Shown here in pieces: positions 26,044 to 37,041 of a stretch of DNA of 64,000 nt (position 1 is the stretch's first letter; each line of letters begins with the position of its first letter). Location of the stretch: NCBI GenBank assembly GCA_913057985.1, contig CAJXPL010000002.1, positions 62,001-126,000 on the forward strand, given 5' to 3'. The DNA is from an uncultured Synechococcus sp. GTDB taxonomy: Bacteria > Cyanobacteriota > Cyanobacteriia > PCC-6307 > Cyanobiaceae. The notes beneath the pieces were generated by a model. It was not told the origin of the DNA, searched no databases, and was given only the letters and a program-made list of their open reading frames with translations. Position numbers and translations under genes: made by a program.

Positions 26044-26727
26044 TCAGGCAAGAACAGCTTCCTTGCTGCTGCTGTTGCGGATGCCCTTGATTGCTTCAGC
26101 GTAATCAGGCTGGTTGAACACACCGGAGCCGGACACAATCGCGTTGGCACCTGCTTCGATCACCTTCCAGGCATTGCCGGCTTTGATGCCGCCATCCACT
26201 TCGATCCAGGGATCGAGACCCTTCTCATCGCACATGCGGCGCAGGTCGCGAATTTTCTGAACCTGGTTCTCGATGAAGCTCTGGCCCCCGAAACCGGGGT
26301 TCACGCTCATGATCAGCACCAGATCGCAGAGTTCGAGGCAGTACTCGAGGGTGTCGATCGGTGTTGATGGGTTCAGGACTGCACCTGCTTTTTTGCCCAG
26401 GTCCTTGATCTGAGCCAGGTTGCGGTGCAGATGAGGGCAGGCTTCAACCTGCACGGAAATGATGTCGGCACCGGCTTTGGCGAAGTCGGGGACGTACTTC
26501 TCTGGCTCAACGATCATCAGGTGAACGTCCAGGGGCTTCTGGGTCACCGGCCGCAGCGCCTCAACAATCAGCGGTCCAATGGTGATGTTCGGAACAAAGC
26601 GGCCGTCCATCACATCCACATGGATCCAATCCGCACCGGCTTCGTCCACGGCTTTCACTTCTTCGCCGAGGCGTGCGAAGTCAGCCGACAGGATTGACGG
26701 CGAGATCACCAGGGGCTTGGTGCTCAT
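26044..26727 (-). CDS. rpe: Ribulose-phosphate 3-epimerase
   Basis: Interconverts ribulose 5-phosphate and xylulose 5-phosphate in the Calvin cycle and pentose phosphate pathway, 227 residues. TIM-barrel family motifs are intact: [44 protein letters not shown] and EVDGGI. An upstream ATG at 26862 is in frame, but ATG 26727 ([11 protein letters not shown]) gives the normal N-terminus. Divergent from glpX with ~150 bases between starts. Confidence 0.96.
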   Translation of the reverse strand: MSTKPLVISPSILSADFARLGEEVKAVDEAGADWIHVDVMDGRFVPNITIGPLIVEALRPVTQKPLDVHLMIVEPEKYVPDFAKAGADIISVQVEACPHLHRNLAQIKDLGKKAGAVLNPSTPIDTLEYCLELCDLVLIMSVNPGFGGQSFIENQVQKIRDLRRMCDEKGLDPWIEVDGGIKAGNAWKVIEAGANAIVSGSGVFNQPDYAEAIKGIRNSSSKEAVLA

Positions 26728-26877
26728 GGATGAGGAGCGCGAAGTGCCGGGAGATTTTAGGGACTCCTGCAACCACTGATACACTGAGCCGCGCTCATAC
26801 GTCGAGATCCACTGCGGCGACGGCCAACTGCCCGTCCAGGAGATCTCGCCAACCCGTCCCACCTCATCCGGAGTCCC

Positions 26878-27882
26878 GTGGATCAGACCCTCATTCAGGA
26901 AATTCTCGAGATCGTCGAGCAGGCCGCCATCGCTTCCGCCTCGCTCTCCGGCAAAGGCCTGAAGGATGAAGCCGATGCACTGGCCGTTGATGCCATGCGC
27001 AAGCGCATGAATCAGATCCAGATGCAGGGCCGCATCGTGATCGGCGAGGGGGAACGTGATGAAGCCCCGATGCTCTACATCGGAGAAGAGGTCGGCACCG
27101 GCACCGGCCCCGGCGTTGACTTTGCTGTTGACCCTTGCGAAGGCACCAACCTCTGCGCCTTCAACCAGCGCGGCTCCATGGCTGTTCTCGCCGCTTCCGA
27201 CCGTGGCGGTCTGTTCAACGCCCCCGACTTCTACATGAAGAAGCTGGCTGCTCCTCCGGCAGCCAAGGGCAAGGTGGACATCCGCAAATCAGCCACTGAA
27301 AACATCAAGATCCTCAGCGAGTGCCTGGGTCTCCCCGTCGACGAACTGAACATCGTGGTGATGGATCGCGCCCGTCACAAGGACCTGATCGCTGAGATCC
27401 GTGCCACCGGCGCTCGCATCCAGCCCATCTCTGACGGAGACGTTCAGGCCGCCATTGCCTGCGGTTTCGCTGGTACCGGAACCCACTGCCTGATGGGCAT
27501 CGGTGCCGCCCCTGAAGGTGTGATCTCCGCCGCTGCCATGCGCGCTCTTGGTGGTCACTTCCAGGGCCAACTGGTGTATGACCCTGCGATTGCTCAGACC
27601 TCCGAGTGGGCTGACATGACCAAAGAGGGCAACCTGGCGCGTCTCGCTGAGATGGGCATCGCCGATCCCGACAAGGTCTATGAAGCTGAGGAGCTGGCCT
27701 GCGGCGAGCATGTTTGTTTCGCTGGCAGCGGCATCACGGATGGTCTGCTCTTCGATGGCGTTAAGTTCGAAAAGGATTGCACCCGCACAAGCAGCCTGGT
27801 GATCAGCAACTTGGACAACACCTGCCGCTTCACCAACACCGTGCACATCAAAGACGGCGCCCAGAGCATCGCTCTGAGCTGA
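26878..27882 (+). CDS. glpX: Class II fructose-1,6-/sedoheptulose-1,7-bisphosphatase
   Basis: The GlpX-type bisphosphatase is the dual-function Calvin-cycle FBPase/SBPase in cyanobacteria; it acts in the cytoplasm on fructose 1,6-bisphosphate and sedoheptulose 1,7-bisphosphate. 334 residues. Metal-site motifs [10 protein letters not shown] (about residue 58) and VDPCEGTN (about 85) are intact. GTG start at 26878 with GGAG five bases upstream. It is followed by hemA after 31 bases. Confidence 0.96.
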   Translation: MDQTLIQEILEIVEQAAIASASLSGKGLKDEADALAVDAMRKRMNQIQMQGRIVIGEGERDEAPMLYIGEEVGTGTGPGVDFAVDPCEGTNLCAFNQRGSMAVLAASDRGGLFNAPDFYMKKLAAPPAAKGKVDIRKSATENIKILSECLGLPVDELNIVVMDRARHKDLIAEIRATGARIQPISDGDVQAAIACGFAGTGTHCLMGIGAAPEGVISAAAMRALGGHFQGQLVYDPAIAQTSEWADMTKEGNLARLAEMGIADPDKVYEAEELACGEHVCFAGSGITDGLLFDGVKFEKDCTRTSSLVISNLDNTCRFTNTVHIKDGAQSIALS

Positions 27883-27913
27883 TCGTCATCAACTGGTTGA
27901 GAGGAACGTCTTC

Positions 27914-29212
27914 ATGCATATCTCCGTCGTCGGCCTCAGTCATCGGACGGCACCGGTGGAGATCCGGGAACGGCTCAGCATCCCTGAGCAGACCATGGAG
28001 ACGTCCCTTCAATCCCTCCGCGGTAATGAGCAGGTGCTCGAAGCATCGATCCTCAGCACCTGCAACCGCCTTGAGATTTACACCCTGGTCCGCAATCCGG
28101 ACCTCGGAGTGTCTGCTGTCAGCGACTTCCTCAGCAGCCACTCCGGTCTTGAGACAGGGGAGCTGACGCCCCACCTGTTCAGTTACCACCACGAAGACGC
28201 TGTCGACCACCTGATGAGGGTGGCAGCTGGTCTCGACAGCCTTGTGCTGGGGGAAGGTCAAATCCTCTCCCAGGTGAAAAAAATGATGCGGCTCGGCCAG
28301 GAGCACAAATCCCTGGGTCCGATCCTGAACCGCTTGCTCACCCAGGCTGTTTCCACCGGCAAACGGGTGCGCAGTGAAACCAACCTCGGAACGGGTGCTG
28401 TTTCGATCAGCTCAGCTGCCGTTGAGCTCGCCCAGCTCAAGCTCGGTCAATCACGAGGTCTGGATCAATTGGTCACCCTGGAAAGCGAGCAGATCGCCGT
28501 TGTTGGTGCAGGGCGCATGAGCCGTCTGTTGCTCCAGCACCTTCAGGCCAAAGGTGCCTCGGGTGTTGTTCTGCTCAACCGCACCGTTGAACGGGCCGAG
28601 CAGCTGTCGGCTGATTTCCCTGATCTTCCTGTTCAGTGCAGGCCGCTTACGGATCTGGATCAGTACCTGAGCACCTGCTCGCTGATGTTCACCAGCACCG
28701 CCGCCGATGATCCGATCATTGATGCCGCACGTCTGGCTCCTCTGAACCGGCGCAGCAAGCTGCGCTTGATTGATATCGGTGTGCCGCGCAACATCGCTGC
28801 GGATGCTGCCGATGTGGACGGCGTTGAATCCCACGATGTGGACGACCTGCAAGAGGTCGTTGCCCGTAACCAGGAAGCCCGTCAGGCCATGGCCCGCGAG
28901 GCTGAGCAGTTGCTTCAGCAAGAAGCGCAGCAGTTCCTTGAGTGGTGGGACAGCCTTGAGGCTGTGCCGACCATCAACCAGCTGCGCTCTTCGATGGAGT
29001 CGATCCGTTCGGAGGAACTCCAGAAAGCCCTCAGCCGAATGGGCCCTGATTTCTCAGCCCGGGAACGCAAGGTTGTCGAAGCGTTGAGCAAGGGAATCAT
29101 CAACAAAATCCTCCACACGCCGGTGACCCAGCTGCGGGCTCCCCAGACCCGTCAGGATCGCCAACAGGCCCTCCGAATTGTCGAACGACTGTTCGATTTG
29201 GAAGCTTCTTGA
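27914..29212 (+). CDS. hemA: Glutamyl-tRNA reductase
   Basis: First committed enzyme of tetrapyrrole synthesis: reduces glutamyl-tRNA to glutamate-1-semialdehyde with NADPH, feeding haem, chlorophyll, phycobilins and B12. 432 residues. The catalytic Cys is in ILSTCNRLEIY (residue ~50), then GEGQILSQVKKM, the Rossmann motif VVGAGRMSRLLLQHL and the C-terminal dimerisation helix. GAGGAA lies just upstream of the ATG. Confidence 0.97.
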   Translation: MHISVVGLSHRTAPVEIRERLSIPEQTMETSLQSLRGNEQVLEASILSTCNRLEIYTLVRNPDLGVSAVSDFLSSHSGLETGELTPHLFSYHHEDAVDHLMRVAAGLDSLVLGEGQILSQVKKMMRLGQEHKSLGPILNRLLTQAVSTGKRVRSETNLGTGAVSISSAAVELAQLKLGQSRGLDQLVTLESEQIAVVGAGRMSRLLLQHLQAKGASGVVLLNRTVERAEQLSADFPDLPVQCRPLTDLDQYLSTCSLMFTSTAADDPIIDAARLAPLNRRSKLRLIDIGVPRNIAADAADVDGVESHDVDDLQEVVARNQEARQAMAREAEQLLQQEAQQFLEWWDSLEAVPTINQLRSSMESIRSEELQKALSRMGPDFSARERKVVEALSKGIINKILHTPVTQLRAPQTRQDRQQALRIVERLFDLEAS

Positions 29213-29222
29213 GCTCTCGATC

Positions 29223-29243
29223 GATTCAGTCGCGATCTGAATC
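29223..29243 (+). other. Short inverted repeat after hemA
   Basis: Seven-bp arms GATTCAG and CTGAATC around a 7-base spacer, 10 bases after the hemA stop. No T-run follows, so it may be an mRNA-stabilising hairpin or a protein site in front of glgC rather than a terminator. Confidence 0.3.
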
Positions 29244-29333
29244 CCAGTAATCTCGACTGATTCTTCCGAAAGACGGTTGCGAAGCCAAAAACTCCGGTAA
29301 GTTCTTGCGGCAACGCCGATTTGGGACAGCGGC

Positions 29334-30629
29334 ATGAAGCGGGTCTTGGCCATCATTCTGGGCGGCGGAGCAGGCACGCGCCTGTATCCGCTCACAAAAA
29401 TGCGCGCCAAGCCGGCCGTCCCTCTGGCAGGCAAATATCGACTGATTGATATTCCAATTAGCAACTGCATCAACTCCGACATCAACAAGATGTACGTGAT
29501 GACGCAGTTCAACAGTGCGTCACTGAACCGTCACCTCAGTCAGACCTACAACCTCAGCAATTCCTTTGGTGGCGGTTTTGTTGAGGTGCTCGCAGCTCAG
29601 CAAACCCCCGACAGTCCCACTTGGTTTGAAGGCACTGCAGACGCTGTACGCAAATACCAGTGGTTGTTCCAGGAATGGGATGTTGATGAATACCTGATCC
29701 TTTCCGGCGACCAGCTCTACCGGATGGATTACAGCCTCTTCATCGAGCACCACCGCCGCTCAGGTGCTGATCTCACCGTTGCTGCCCTTCCCGTTGATCC
29801 CAAGCAGGCAGAGGCTTTCGGTCTGATGCGGACCGATGAAAACGGCTCGATCAAGGAGTTCCGCGAGAAGCCCAAGGGTGATTCGCTGCTGGAGATGGCT
29901 GTCGACACCTCTCGCTTCGGCCTCAGTGCCGATTCAGCCAAGAAAAGGCCCTATCTGGCCTCGATGGGCATTTACGTCTTCAGCCGTCAGACCCTCTTTG
30001 ATCTGCTCGACAAGCATCCCGCGCACAAGGATTTCGGCAAGGAGATCATTCCCGAGGCTCTCGCGCGGGGGGACAAGCTTCAGAGCTATGTGTTCGACGA
30101 CTACTGGGAAGACATCGGCACCATCGGTGCGTTCTATGAAGCAAACCTCGCGCTGACCCAACAACCCACGCCCCCCTTCAGCTTCTACGACGAGAAATTC
30201 CCCATCTACACCCGTCCTCGCTATCTGCCCCCCAGCAAGCTGGTTGACGCCCAGATCACCAACTCGATTGTTGGCGAAGGCTCGATCCTGAAGTCCTGCA
30301 GCATCCACCACTGTGTTCTCGGTGTGCGCAGTCGCATTGAAAGTGACTGCGTGCTTCAGGACACGCTGGTGATGGGGGCCGACTTCTTCGAATCTTCAGA
30401 CGAACGCGCTGTCTTGAAAGAGCGCGGAGGCACTCCTCTTGGCGTGGGCAAGGGCACCACGGTGAAACGCGCCATTCTCGACAAGAACACCCGCATTGGT
30501 TCGGGTGTCTCGATCATCAACAAGGACAACGTGGAAGAAGCCGACCGTTCCGATCAGGGCTTTTACATCCGCAACGGCATTGTGGTGGTTCAGAAAAACG
30601 CCACCATCGCTGATGGAACGGTGATCTGA
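29334..30629 (+). CDS. glgC: Glucose-1-phosphate adenylyltransferase
   Basis: Makes ADP-glucose from glucose 1-phosphate and ATP, the committed step of glycogen synthesis; cyanobacterial enzymes are activated by 3-phosphoglycerate. 431 residues. Nucleotide-binding [31 protein letters not shown], the glucose-phosphate site region EFREKPKG and the C-terminal left-handed beta-helix with allosteric residues are all recognisable. 121-base leader after hemA; a strong terminator follows. Confidence 0.97.
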   Translation: MKRVLAIILGGGAGTRLYPLTKMRAKPAVPLAGKYRLIDIPISNCINSDINKMYVMTQFNSASLNRHLSQTYNLSNSFGGGFVEVLAAQQTPDSPTWFEGTADAVRKYQWLFQEWDVDEYLILSGDQLYRMDYSLFIEHHRRSGADLTVAALPVDPKQAEAFGLMRTDENGSIKEFREKPKGDSLLEMAVDTSRFGLSADSAKKRPYLASMGIYVFSRQTLFDLLDKHPAHKDFGKEIIPEALARGDKLQSYVFDDYWEDIGTIGAFYEANLALTQQPTPPFSFYDEKFPIYTRPRYLPPSKLVDAQITNSIVGEGSILKSCSIHHCVLGVRSRIESDCVLQDTLVMGADFFESSDERAVLKERGGTPLGVGKGTTVKRAILDKNTRIGSGVSIINKDNVEEADRSDQGFYIRNGIVVVQKNATIADGTVI

Positions 30630-30645
30630 GCGCTGGGTGCGTTCC

Positions 30646-30693
30646 CAGGAATGAGCCGACGTCTTTCCGCTGATGGCTCATTCCTGACTTTTA
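30646..30693 (+). terminator. Terminator after glgC
   Basis: Twelve-bp perfect stem (CAGGAATGAGCC with GGCTCATTCCTG), a 17-base loop, then ACTTTTATT on the plus strand. Located 16 bases past the glgC stop. Confidence 0.75.
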
Positions 30694-30763
30694 TTGGTTG
30701 ATTTGCGGTCGAGACCAGGCGAGATCAACACACTGAGATCAGTCCTCAGTGGTCCTTCAGGCC

Positions 30764-32182
30764 ATGTCCAAGTCTCACTTCGGCCTCATCGGTCTTGGCG
30801 TGATGGGCGAGAACCTCGTCCTGAATGCTGAACGCAACGGTTTCTCCAGCGTTGTCTACAACCGCACCTACGCCAAAACCGAAGACTTCCTCCAGGGGCG
30901 TGGCAAGGACAAGAACATTCAGGGCGCCACTGACCTCGAAGATTTCGTTGGCAAGTTGGAACGCCCCCGCCGGATTTTGATGATGGTGAAGGCTGGGCCT
31001 GCCGTGGATGCTGTTGTTGATCAGCTCTCCCCCTATCTCGAAGAAGGCGATCTGCTGATTGATGGAGGCAACTCCGATTACCACGACACCGAACGTCGGG
31101 TGAAGCAACTCGAGAGCAAGAGCTTCGGTTTCATCGGTATGGGTGTGTCCGGTGGCGCCAAAGGTGCCCTGGAGGGGCCGAGCATGATGCCCGGAGGAAC
31201 CAAGACCTCCTACGAGGCCATCGAGGGCCTTGTGAACAAGATGGCGGCTCAGGTCGAAGACGGACCTTGCGTGACCTACATCGGTCCCGGCGGGTCAGGA
31301 CACCTGGTTAAGACCGTCCACAACGGGATTGAATACGGCATTGAGCAGATCCTTGCCGAGGGCTACGACCTGATGAAGCGGGTCAAAGGAATGACCGGTG
31401 TGCAGATGGCCGACGTTCTCGGTCAATGGAACGCCACAGAAGAGTTGTCGTCGTATCTGGTGGAAATCACCGAGGTGTGTCTCCGCACCAAGGATCCCGT
31501 CGATGGCACTGATCTGGTGGAAAAAATCACCGATCAGGCTGGCCAGAAGGGCACGGGCCTCTGGACCGTGGTGACGGCGCTGCAGATGGGTGCTTCTGTT
31601 CCCACCATCTATGCCTCTCTCAATGCAAGGGTGATGAGCTCGATGAAGCCCCAACGCGTGGCGGCCGAATCGATCCTCAAAGGACCAACCATCAAGGACT
31701 TTGACCTGGGAACGCCTGACGATGCCATGGCTCCGCTGATGGATGCCACGGTGCTGAGCTGCATCGCCAGTTATGCCCAGGGCATGGAGCTTCTGCGAAT
31801 CGCCTCCCAGGACCTCGACTATGAACTCCACATGCCGTCGATCGCTCAGATCTGGAAGGGTGGCTGCATCATTCGGGCCCGTCTGCTGAAGCGCATTCAG
31901 GATGCTTTCCACGCGGATCCCCAGCTGCCCAACCTGATGGTTGATCCCTGGTTCGCTGAACAGATCAACCGACGGCTTCCCGGACTGGCTCAAGTGGTGG
32001 CCGGTGCCGCCGAGGCCGGCATTCCCGTTCCCTGCTTCAGCAGCACCCTCGACTACATCAACAGCTACCGCTCCGGTCGCCTTCCTCAGAACCTGGTTCA
32101 GGCGATGCGCGATTGCTTCGGCTCCCACACCTACCAAAGGGTCGACAAGGAGGGCACGTTCCACACCGAATGGCTCAGCTGA
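30764..32182 (+). CDS. gnd: 6-phosphogluconate dehydrogenase, decarboxylating
   Basis: Third step of the oxidative pentose phosphate pathway: 6-phosphogluconate to ribulose 5-phosphate, CO2 and NADPH. 472 residues, normal length. NADP motif GLGVMGENL, GVSGGAKGAL, and the catalytic lysine region HLVKTVHNGIEYG are intact. A GTG at 30749 is in frame, but ATG at 30764 gives the standard N-terminus. pgl follows after 11 bases. Confidence 0.97.
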   Translation: MSKSHFGLIGLGVMGENLVLNAERNGFSSVVYNRTYAKTEDFLQGRGKDKNIQGATDLEDFVGKLERPRRILMMVKAGPAVDAVVDQLSPYLEEGDLLIDGGNSDYHDTERRVKQLESKSFGFIGMGVSGGAKGALEGPSMMPGGTKTSYEAIEGLVNKMAAQVEDGPCVTYIGPGGSGHLVKTVHNGIEYGIEQILAEGYDLMKRVKGMTGVQMADVLGQWNATEELSSYLVEITEVCLRTKDPVDGTDLVEKITDQAGQKGTGLWTVVTALQMGASVPTIYASLNARVMSSMKPQRVAAESILKGPTIKDFDLGTPDDAMAPLMDATVLSCIASYAQGMELLRIASQDLDYELHMPSIAQIWKGGCIIRARLLKRIQDAFHADPQLPNLMVDPWFAEQINRRLPGLAQVVAGAAEAGIPVPCFSSTLDYINSYRSGRLPQNLVQAMRDCFGSHTYQRVDKEGTFHTEWLS

Positions 32183-32193
32183 GTGGTTGAGCG

Positions 32194-32907
32194 ATGACCA
32201 ACTACCGCATCGAGCGGGCCAAGGATCCTCAGGACCTCGCCCGTCAGGCCTGTGAAACTGTTGCCGCCCAAATTGATCTAGCCTTGGATCAACGGGACCG
32301 CTGCCAGATCGCTCTCTCCGGTGGGAGCACCCCCGCCAGTGCCTACTCCCTGCTCGGTCAGGAACGGTTGCCCTGGGACCGGGTGGACGTTGTGCTGGGT
32401 GACGAGCGCTGGGTGGCTGCCGACGATGCGTCCAGCAACGCCGGCATGCTGCGCCGCACCCTTCTCGCCCCCGGGCCTGGAGCTTCAGCTGCTTTTCATC
32501 CCGTGCCCACCGTGGAACTGGAGAGCCCTGAGGCCAGTGCCCAGGCTTTTGCTGACCAGCTTTCTCAGCTGTGCTCAGGAGCCCCACCGGTGTTCGATGT
32601 GATGCTGCTGGGCCTGGGGGATGACGGCCACACCGCATCCCTGTTCCCCGGCACCGAGGCTCCATCGGTGCTGGATCGCTGGACGACCATCGGGCGCGGC
32701 AAGGGGTTGGATCGCATCACCATGACGGCTCCTGTGCTCAGTGCCGCCCGTCAGGTGATCTTCCTCGTCAGTGGGGCCGGTAAACAGGAGGCCCTCCGGA
32801 GACTGGTCGATCCCTCCGAATCCTCCGATCGCACTCCTGCTCGGCTGGTTCAACCTGCTAGTGATGTGCTGATCCTTGCTGATCAGGATGCAGCCGCCGG
32901 CCTCTGA
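32194..32907 (+). CDS. pgl: 6-phosphogluconolactonase
   Basis: Hydrolyses 6-phosphogluconolactone, the step before Gnd. 237 residues; family motifs ALSGGSTPASAYSLL (about residue 42), LGDERWV (about 66) and LGLGDDGHTASLFPG (about 135) are clear. Co-directional with gnd and almost certainly in one operon. Its last 20 bases overlap the next gene. Confidence 0.95.
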   Translation: MTNYRIERAKDPQDLARQACETVAAQIDLALDQRDRCQIALSGGSTPASAYSLLGQERLPWDRVDVVLGDERWVAADDASSNAGMLRRTLLAPGPGASAAFHPVPTVELESPEASAQAFADQLSQLCSGAPPVFDVMLLGLGDDGHTASLFPGTEAPSVLDRWTTIGRGKGLDRITMTAPVLSAARQVIFLVSGAGKQEALRRLVDPSESSDRTPARLVQPASDVLILADQDAAAGL

Positions 32908-33448
32908 ACAGATCCTTTTCCAGGGCAGCGATTTTGCTGACTGGGCCAGCCTGAACGACACGATCATGGGCGGCCGATCCCGTGCCGGTTGCCGCGTGAC
33001 CTCCGATGGACTCGTGCTGGACGGGGAACTGGTGGAGACCGGCGGTGGTTTCGTGAGCTGCCGATCCCCTCGCCTGCAGCCCCCGCTCGATCTGTCCCCT
33101 TATTCAGCACTTCAGCTGGATGTTGAGGGTGAGGGACGCACCCTGAAGATTGCCCTTGGTTGCCGGGATGGAGCCATGGGACTCACGGAACTGATTCCCG
33201 GTGGTCTCCGCTGGGTGGTGGATGTTGCGACCAAACCGTCCGGTTTGACCCCTGTTGTGGTGCCATTCGCCGACCTCAGACCCACGGTGCGTGCCAAGCC
33301 CGTTGGCTTACCGCTGCGCTTCGATCCCAGTGGCATCACACGCATTCAGGTGCTGCACTCCAAATTCAGTGATGCTGGGGATCTCAATCCGGGGTTTCGC
33401 TCCGGCGCCATCCGGCTGCTGATCCGCTCAATCCGCGCCTTGCCTTGA
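32888..33448 (+). CDS. CIA30-like protein (complex I intermediate-associated family)
   Basis: Resembles the CIA30 / NADH:ubiquinone oxidoreductase assembly-factor family, a galactose-binding-like beta domain. 186 residues from ATG 32888; a TTG at 32876 is also in frame. Family-like features are WASLNDTIMGGRSRAG near the N-terminus, FVSCRSP, and the C-terminal HSKFSDAGDLNPGFRSGAI. In cyanobacteria its role is not established; a link to NDH-1 assembly is inference. It overlaps pgl by 20 bases. Confidence 0.75.
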   Translation: MQPPASEQILFQGSDFADWASLNDTIMGGRSRAGCRVTSDGLVLDGELVETGGGFVSCRSPRLQPPLDLSPYSALQLDVEGEGRTLKIALGCRDGAMGLTELIPGGLRWVVDVATKPSGLTPVVVPFADLRPTVRAKPVGLPLRFDPSGITRIQVLHSKFSDAGDLNPGFRSGAIRLLIRSIRALP

Positions 33449-33452
33449 GTCC

Positions 33453-33821
33453 ATGGACCTTCTGGTGTTGATTGCCAAGGCGGCTGACGTCTGCCTCAAG
33501 CCCTGGAGCCATGCTGTTGTTCTGATCGATCCTTCGGCTCCAGAACAGATCGACGATCTGCACGTGCGGATTGAATGCCGTGATGGCGACGGCCAGCGTT
33601 GCTCTGCTCAGGATCTTGAACTGGAGATCTACCGGAGTGGCAATGAGATCAACCTGATGCTGAGCTGGTGGGACCAACCGGAACGCCCAATGCTCTGGCA
33701 CGGGCGCCATCCGGTCTGGATGGATGGCGCTTCGGGTCAGCGTTGCTCTGCTCCGCAGGATGCCGCTCCGCTGGAAGCATTAGGTCGGCGCCTACGGGCT
33801 CTGGTGCAACCGGCGTCTTGA
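33453..33821 (+). CDS. Conserved-looking hypothetical protein, 122 aa
   Basis: Unrecognised. Soluble, mixed alpha/beta, no signal peptide. Two Trp-rich patches (LMLSWWDQPERPMLWHGRHP) and an acidic middle stand out. It starts 4 bases after the CIA30-like stop, so it closes the gnd-pgl-CIA30 operon. It converges on ilvD with an 11-base gap. Confidence 0.65.
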   Translation: MDLLVLIAKAADVCLKPWSHAVVLIDPSAPEQIDDLHVRIECRDGDGQRCSAQDLELEIYRSGNEINLMLSWWDQPERPMLWHGRHPVWMDGASGQRCSAPQDAAPLEALGRRLRALVQPAS

Positions 33822-33832
33822 TGCCACCGAAT

Positions 33833-35506
<1,674 letters not shown>

Positions 35507-35550
35507 GGAACGGAGCGGACCAGTGGCAATCAAGCCAACCTACCGAGCGC

Positions 35551-35829
35551 TCATCCTTCGCTACCGAGTCCCTCGAGTTGGGCGCGAACGCGGGCGATCT
35601 CCGCGTTGAGTTTTTCCACCCGCTCCTCGAGGTGTCCGTTGCCTGCGCTATCCAGCACTTCGGAACCGTCCTGCATCCGCGGTGCGTGCAACATCGACTT
35701 CTGCGCGCCGTAACGCCTGCGCCTGTCGGCTTCGTTGAGGAGCCACCAGGCCAGGCCTGCAGCACCGAGCACTGCTCCGGTGACCAGAGTTGCCAGGGTG
35801 CCTGAGCCCGTGTCGTGCTGCTGGGCCAT
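35551..35829 (-). CDS. Small membrane-anchored coiled-coil protein, 92 aa
   Basis: Unrecognised. ATG at 35829 (an in-frame TTG at 35841 adds four residues). An N-terminal membrane helix (LATLVTGAVLGAAGLAWWLL, about residues 12-31) is followed by a basic stretch (NEADRRRRYGAQK) and a C-terminal charged helix (EERVEKLNAEIARVRAQLEG) typical of a coiled coil. Positioned between the UPRT-like gene and ilvD on the same strand. Confidence 0.6.
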   Translation of the reverse strand: MAQQHDTGSGTLATLVTGAVLGAAGLAWWLLNEADRRRRYGAQKSMLHAPRMQDGSEVLDSAGNGHLEERVEKLNAEIARVRAQLEGLGSEG

Positions 35830-35865
35830 GGGTGCGTTCAACCTGCCTGAAGGTTAGTCATGCCT

Positions 35866-36471
35866 TCAAGATCTGAGGTTCAGCCGTCGCACAGGGTCAC
35901 CGATTCCCGGACGAATCTCACCCTGCTCCCCCACGCCTTCGTCAATGCAGGCGGTGTGCAGCGTTAGGTCTGGAATCGCTTCACCCAACAGCTTCAGTCC
36001 AGGACTGGCGCACAGGGCAGTGATCAGCCGCAGCCGCCGACCATCCACACCCTTGCTCTGGAGCTCCTGCAGAAGTTTGAGGGTGGCCTCACCATCACTG
36101 ATCTGATCAACAAACAGAATCACCCCGGCGTTGGCTTCGATCTCCTGTGGGCACGACCCCAGGCAGAGGCAGGAATCGGGTAGGACGGATCGTCCTCCCT
36201 GCCAAAGCTCGAGGCCTGCTGGCAGCACTGGAATGGCGATCAGCGGTACCGATGCTTCAACGAGGGTGCCTTCGGTGTCCCCATGGAGTCCGGGCACCAT
36301 CTCCCGGCGATGGGGCAGCCAGTCCCGCAGGGCTTCGTAGGTGAGCCACCGGCCCAGTTCCTGCAGGGCTGTGGCGTAGAGGGCCGCAGGGGTTTCCCGA
36401 TGCCGAAGCATGGTCAGCCAATGGCCGATCAGGGGATGGGGTGGAACCACCACCCGCAAGCTCATGGCCAT
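35866..36471 (-). CDS. Uracil phosphoribosyltransferase-like protein with altered PRPP loop
   Basis: Homologue of uracil phosphoribosyltransferase (UMP from uracil and PRPP), 201 residues. N-terminal PPHPLIGHWLTMLRHRETP and the C-terminal uracil-site-like CIDEGVGEQGEIRPGIGDP match the family. The PRPP loop, normally D-x-M-x-A-T-G-G-S/T, reads VDQISDGEAT here, so the TGG core is missing. It may be inactive, use another substrate, or be regulatory. Divergent from the pentapeptide gene with 55 bases between starts. Confidence 0.78.
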   Translation of the reverse strand: MAMSLRVVVPPHPLIGHWLTMLRHRETPAALYATALQELGRWLTYEALRDWLPHRREMVPGLHGDTEGTLVEASVPLIAIPVLPAGLELWQGGRSVLPDSCLCLGSCPQEIEANAGVILFVDQISDGEATLKLLQELQSKGVDGRRLRLITALCASPGLKLLGEAIPDLTLHTACIDEGVGEQGEIRPGIGDPVRRLNLRS

Positions 36472-36526
36472 ATCGACTCGCTCCGCGGACAGTTGCCATA
36501 ACGTGATTGCTCAAATTACCGGTCTC

Positions 36527-37036
36527 ATGGGCGCCCTTCGACGTATGGCCTCGCTGCTGGCGGTGATCACGCTGGCGTTCAGCACTGTTGTTTGGGCTGA
36601 ATCAGTGCAGGCCATCACCGCTCCCGAGCTGCGTGGTCAGTTCGCAGTTCAGGAGATCAGCGCTGATATGCACGGTCTTGACCTCAAGGAAAAAGAGTTC
36701 CTCAAGGCCGATTTGCGCGAGGTGAATCTCAGCGGCACAGACCTGCGCGGCGCTGTGATCAACACCTCTCAATTGCAGGGGGCCGATCTCCGGGATGCTG
36801 ATCTTTCCGATGTTGTGGGCTTTGCCAGCCACTTCGAGGGCGCCGATCTCCGGGGGGCCAATTTCACCAACGCGATGATGATGCAGAGCCGTTTCACGGA
36901 CGCGCAGATCGACGGTGCTGATTTCACCAACGCCGTGATCGACCTTCCCCAACAGCGGGCCCTCTGTGCTCGGGCGGATGGATCCAATCCGATCAGTGGA
37001 GTCTCCACCCGTGAGAGCCTGGGCTGCCGCCCTTAA
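36527..37036 (+). CDS. Exported pentapeptide-repeat protein
   Basis: 169 residues: a signal peptide (LRRMASLLAVITLAFSTVVWA, split by its charged N-region; cleavage near residue 25-30) and then consecutive pentapeptide repeats of the A(D/N)LxX type (ADLREVNLSGTDLRGAVI; GADLRDADLSD; GADLRGANFTNA) forming a right-handed beta-helix. Such proteins occur in the thylakoid lumen or periplasm; their function is unknown. The frame is open upstream to 36410, but ATG 36527 gives the signal peptide. Confidence 0.8.
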   Translation: MGALRRMASLLAVITLAFSTVVWAESVQAITAPELRGQFAVQEISADMHGLDLKEKEFLKADLREVNLSGTDLRGAVINTSQLQGADLRDADLSDVVGFASHFEGADLRGANFTNAMMMQSRFTDAQIDGADFTNAVIDLPQQRALCARADGSNPISGVSTRESLGCRP

Positions 37037-37041
37037 TCGTC

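Noticed and set aside
31295-32665. 456-codon minus-strand open frame
   Set aside because: Antisense to gnd and pgl, whose sequences are clearly functional.
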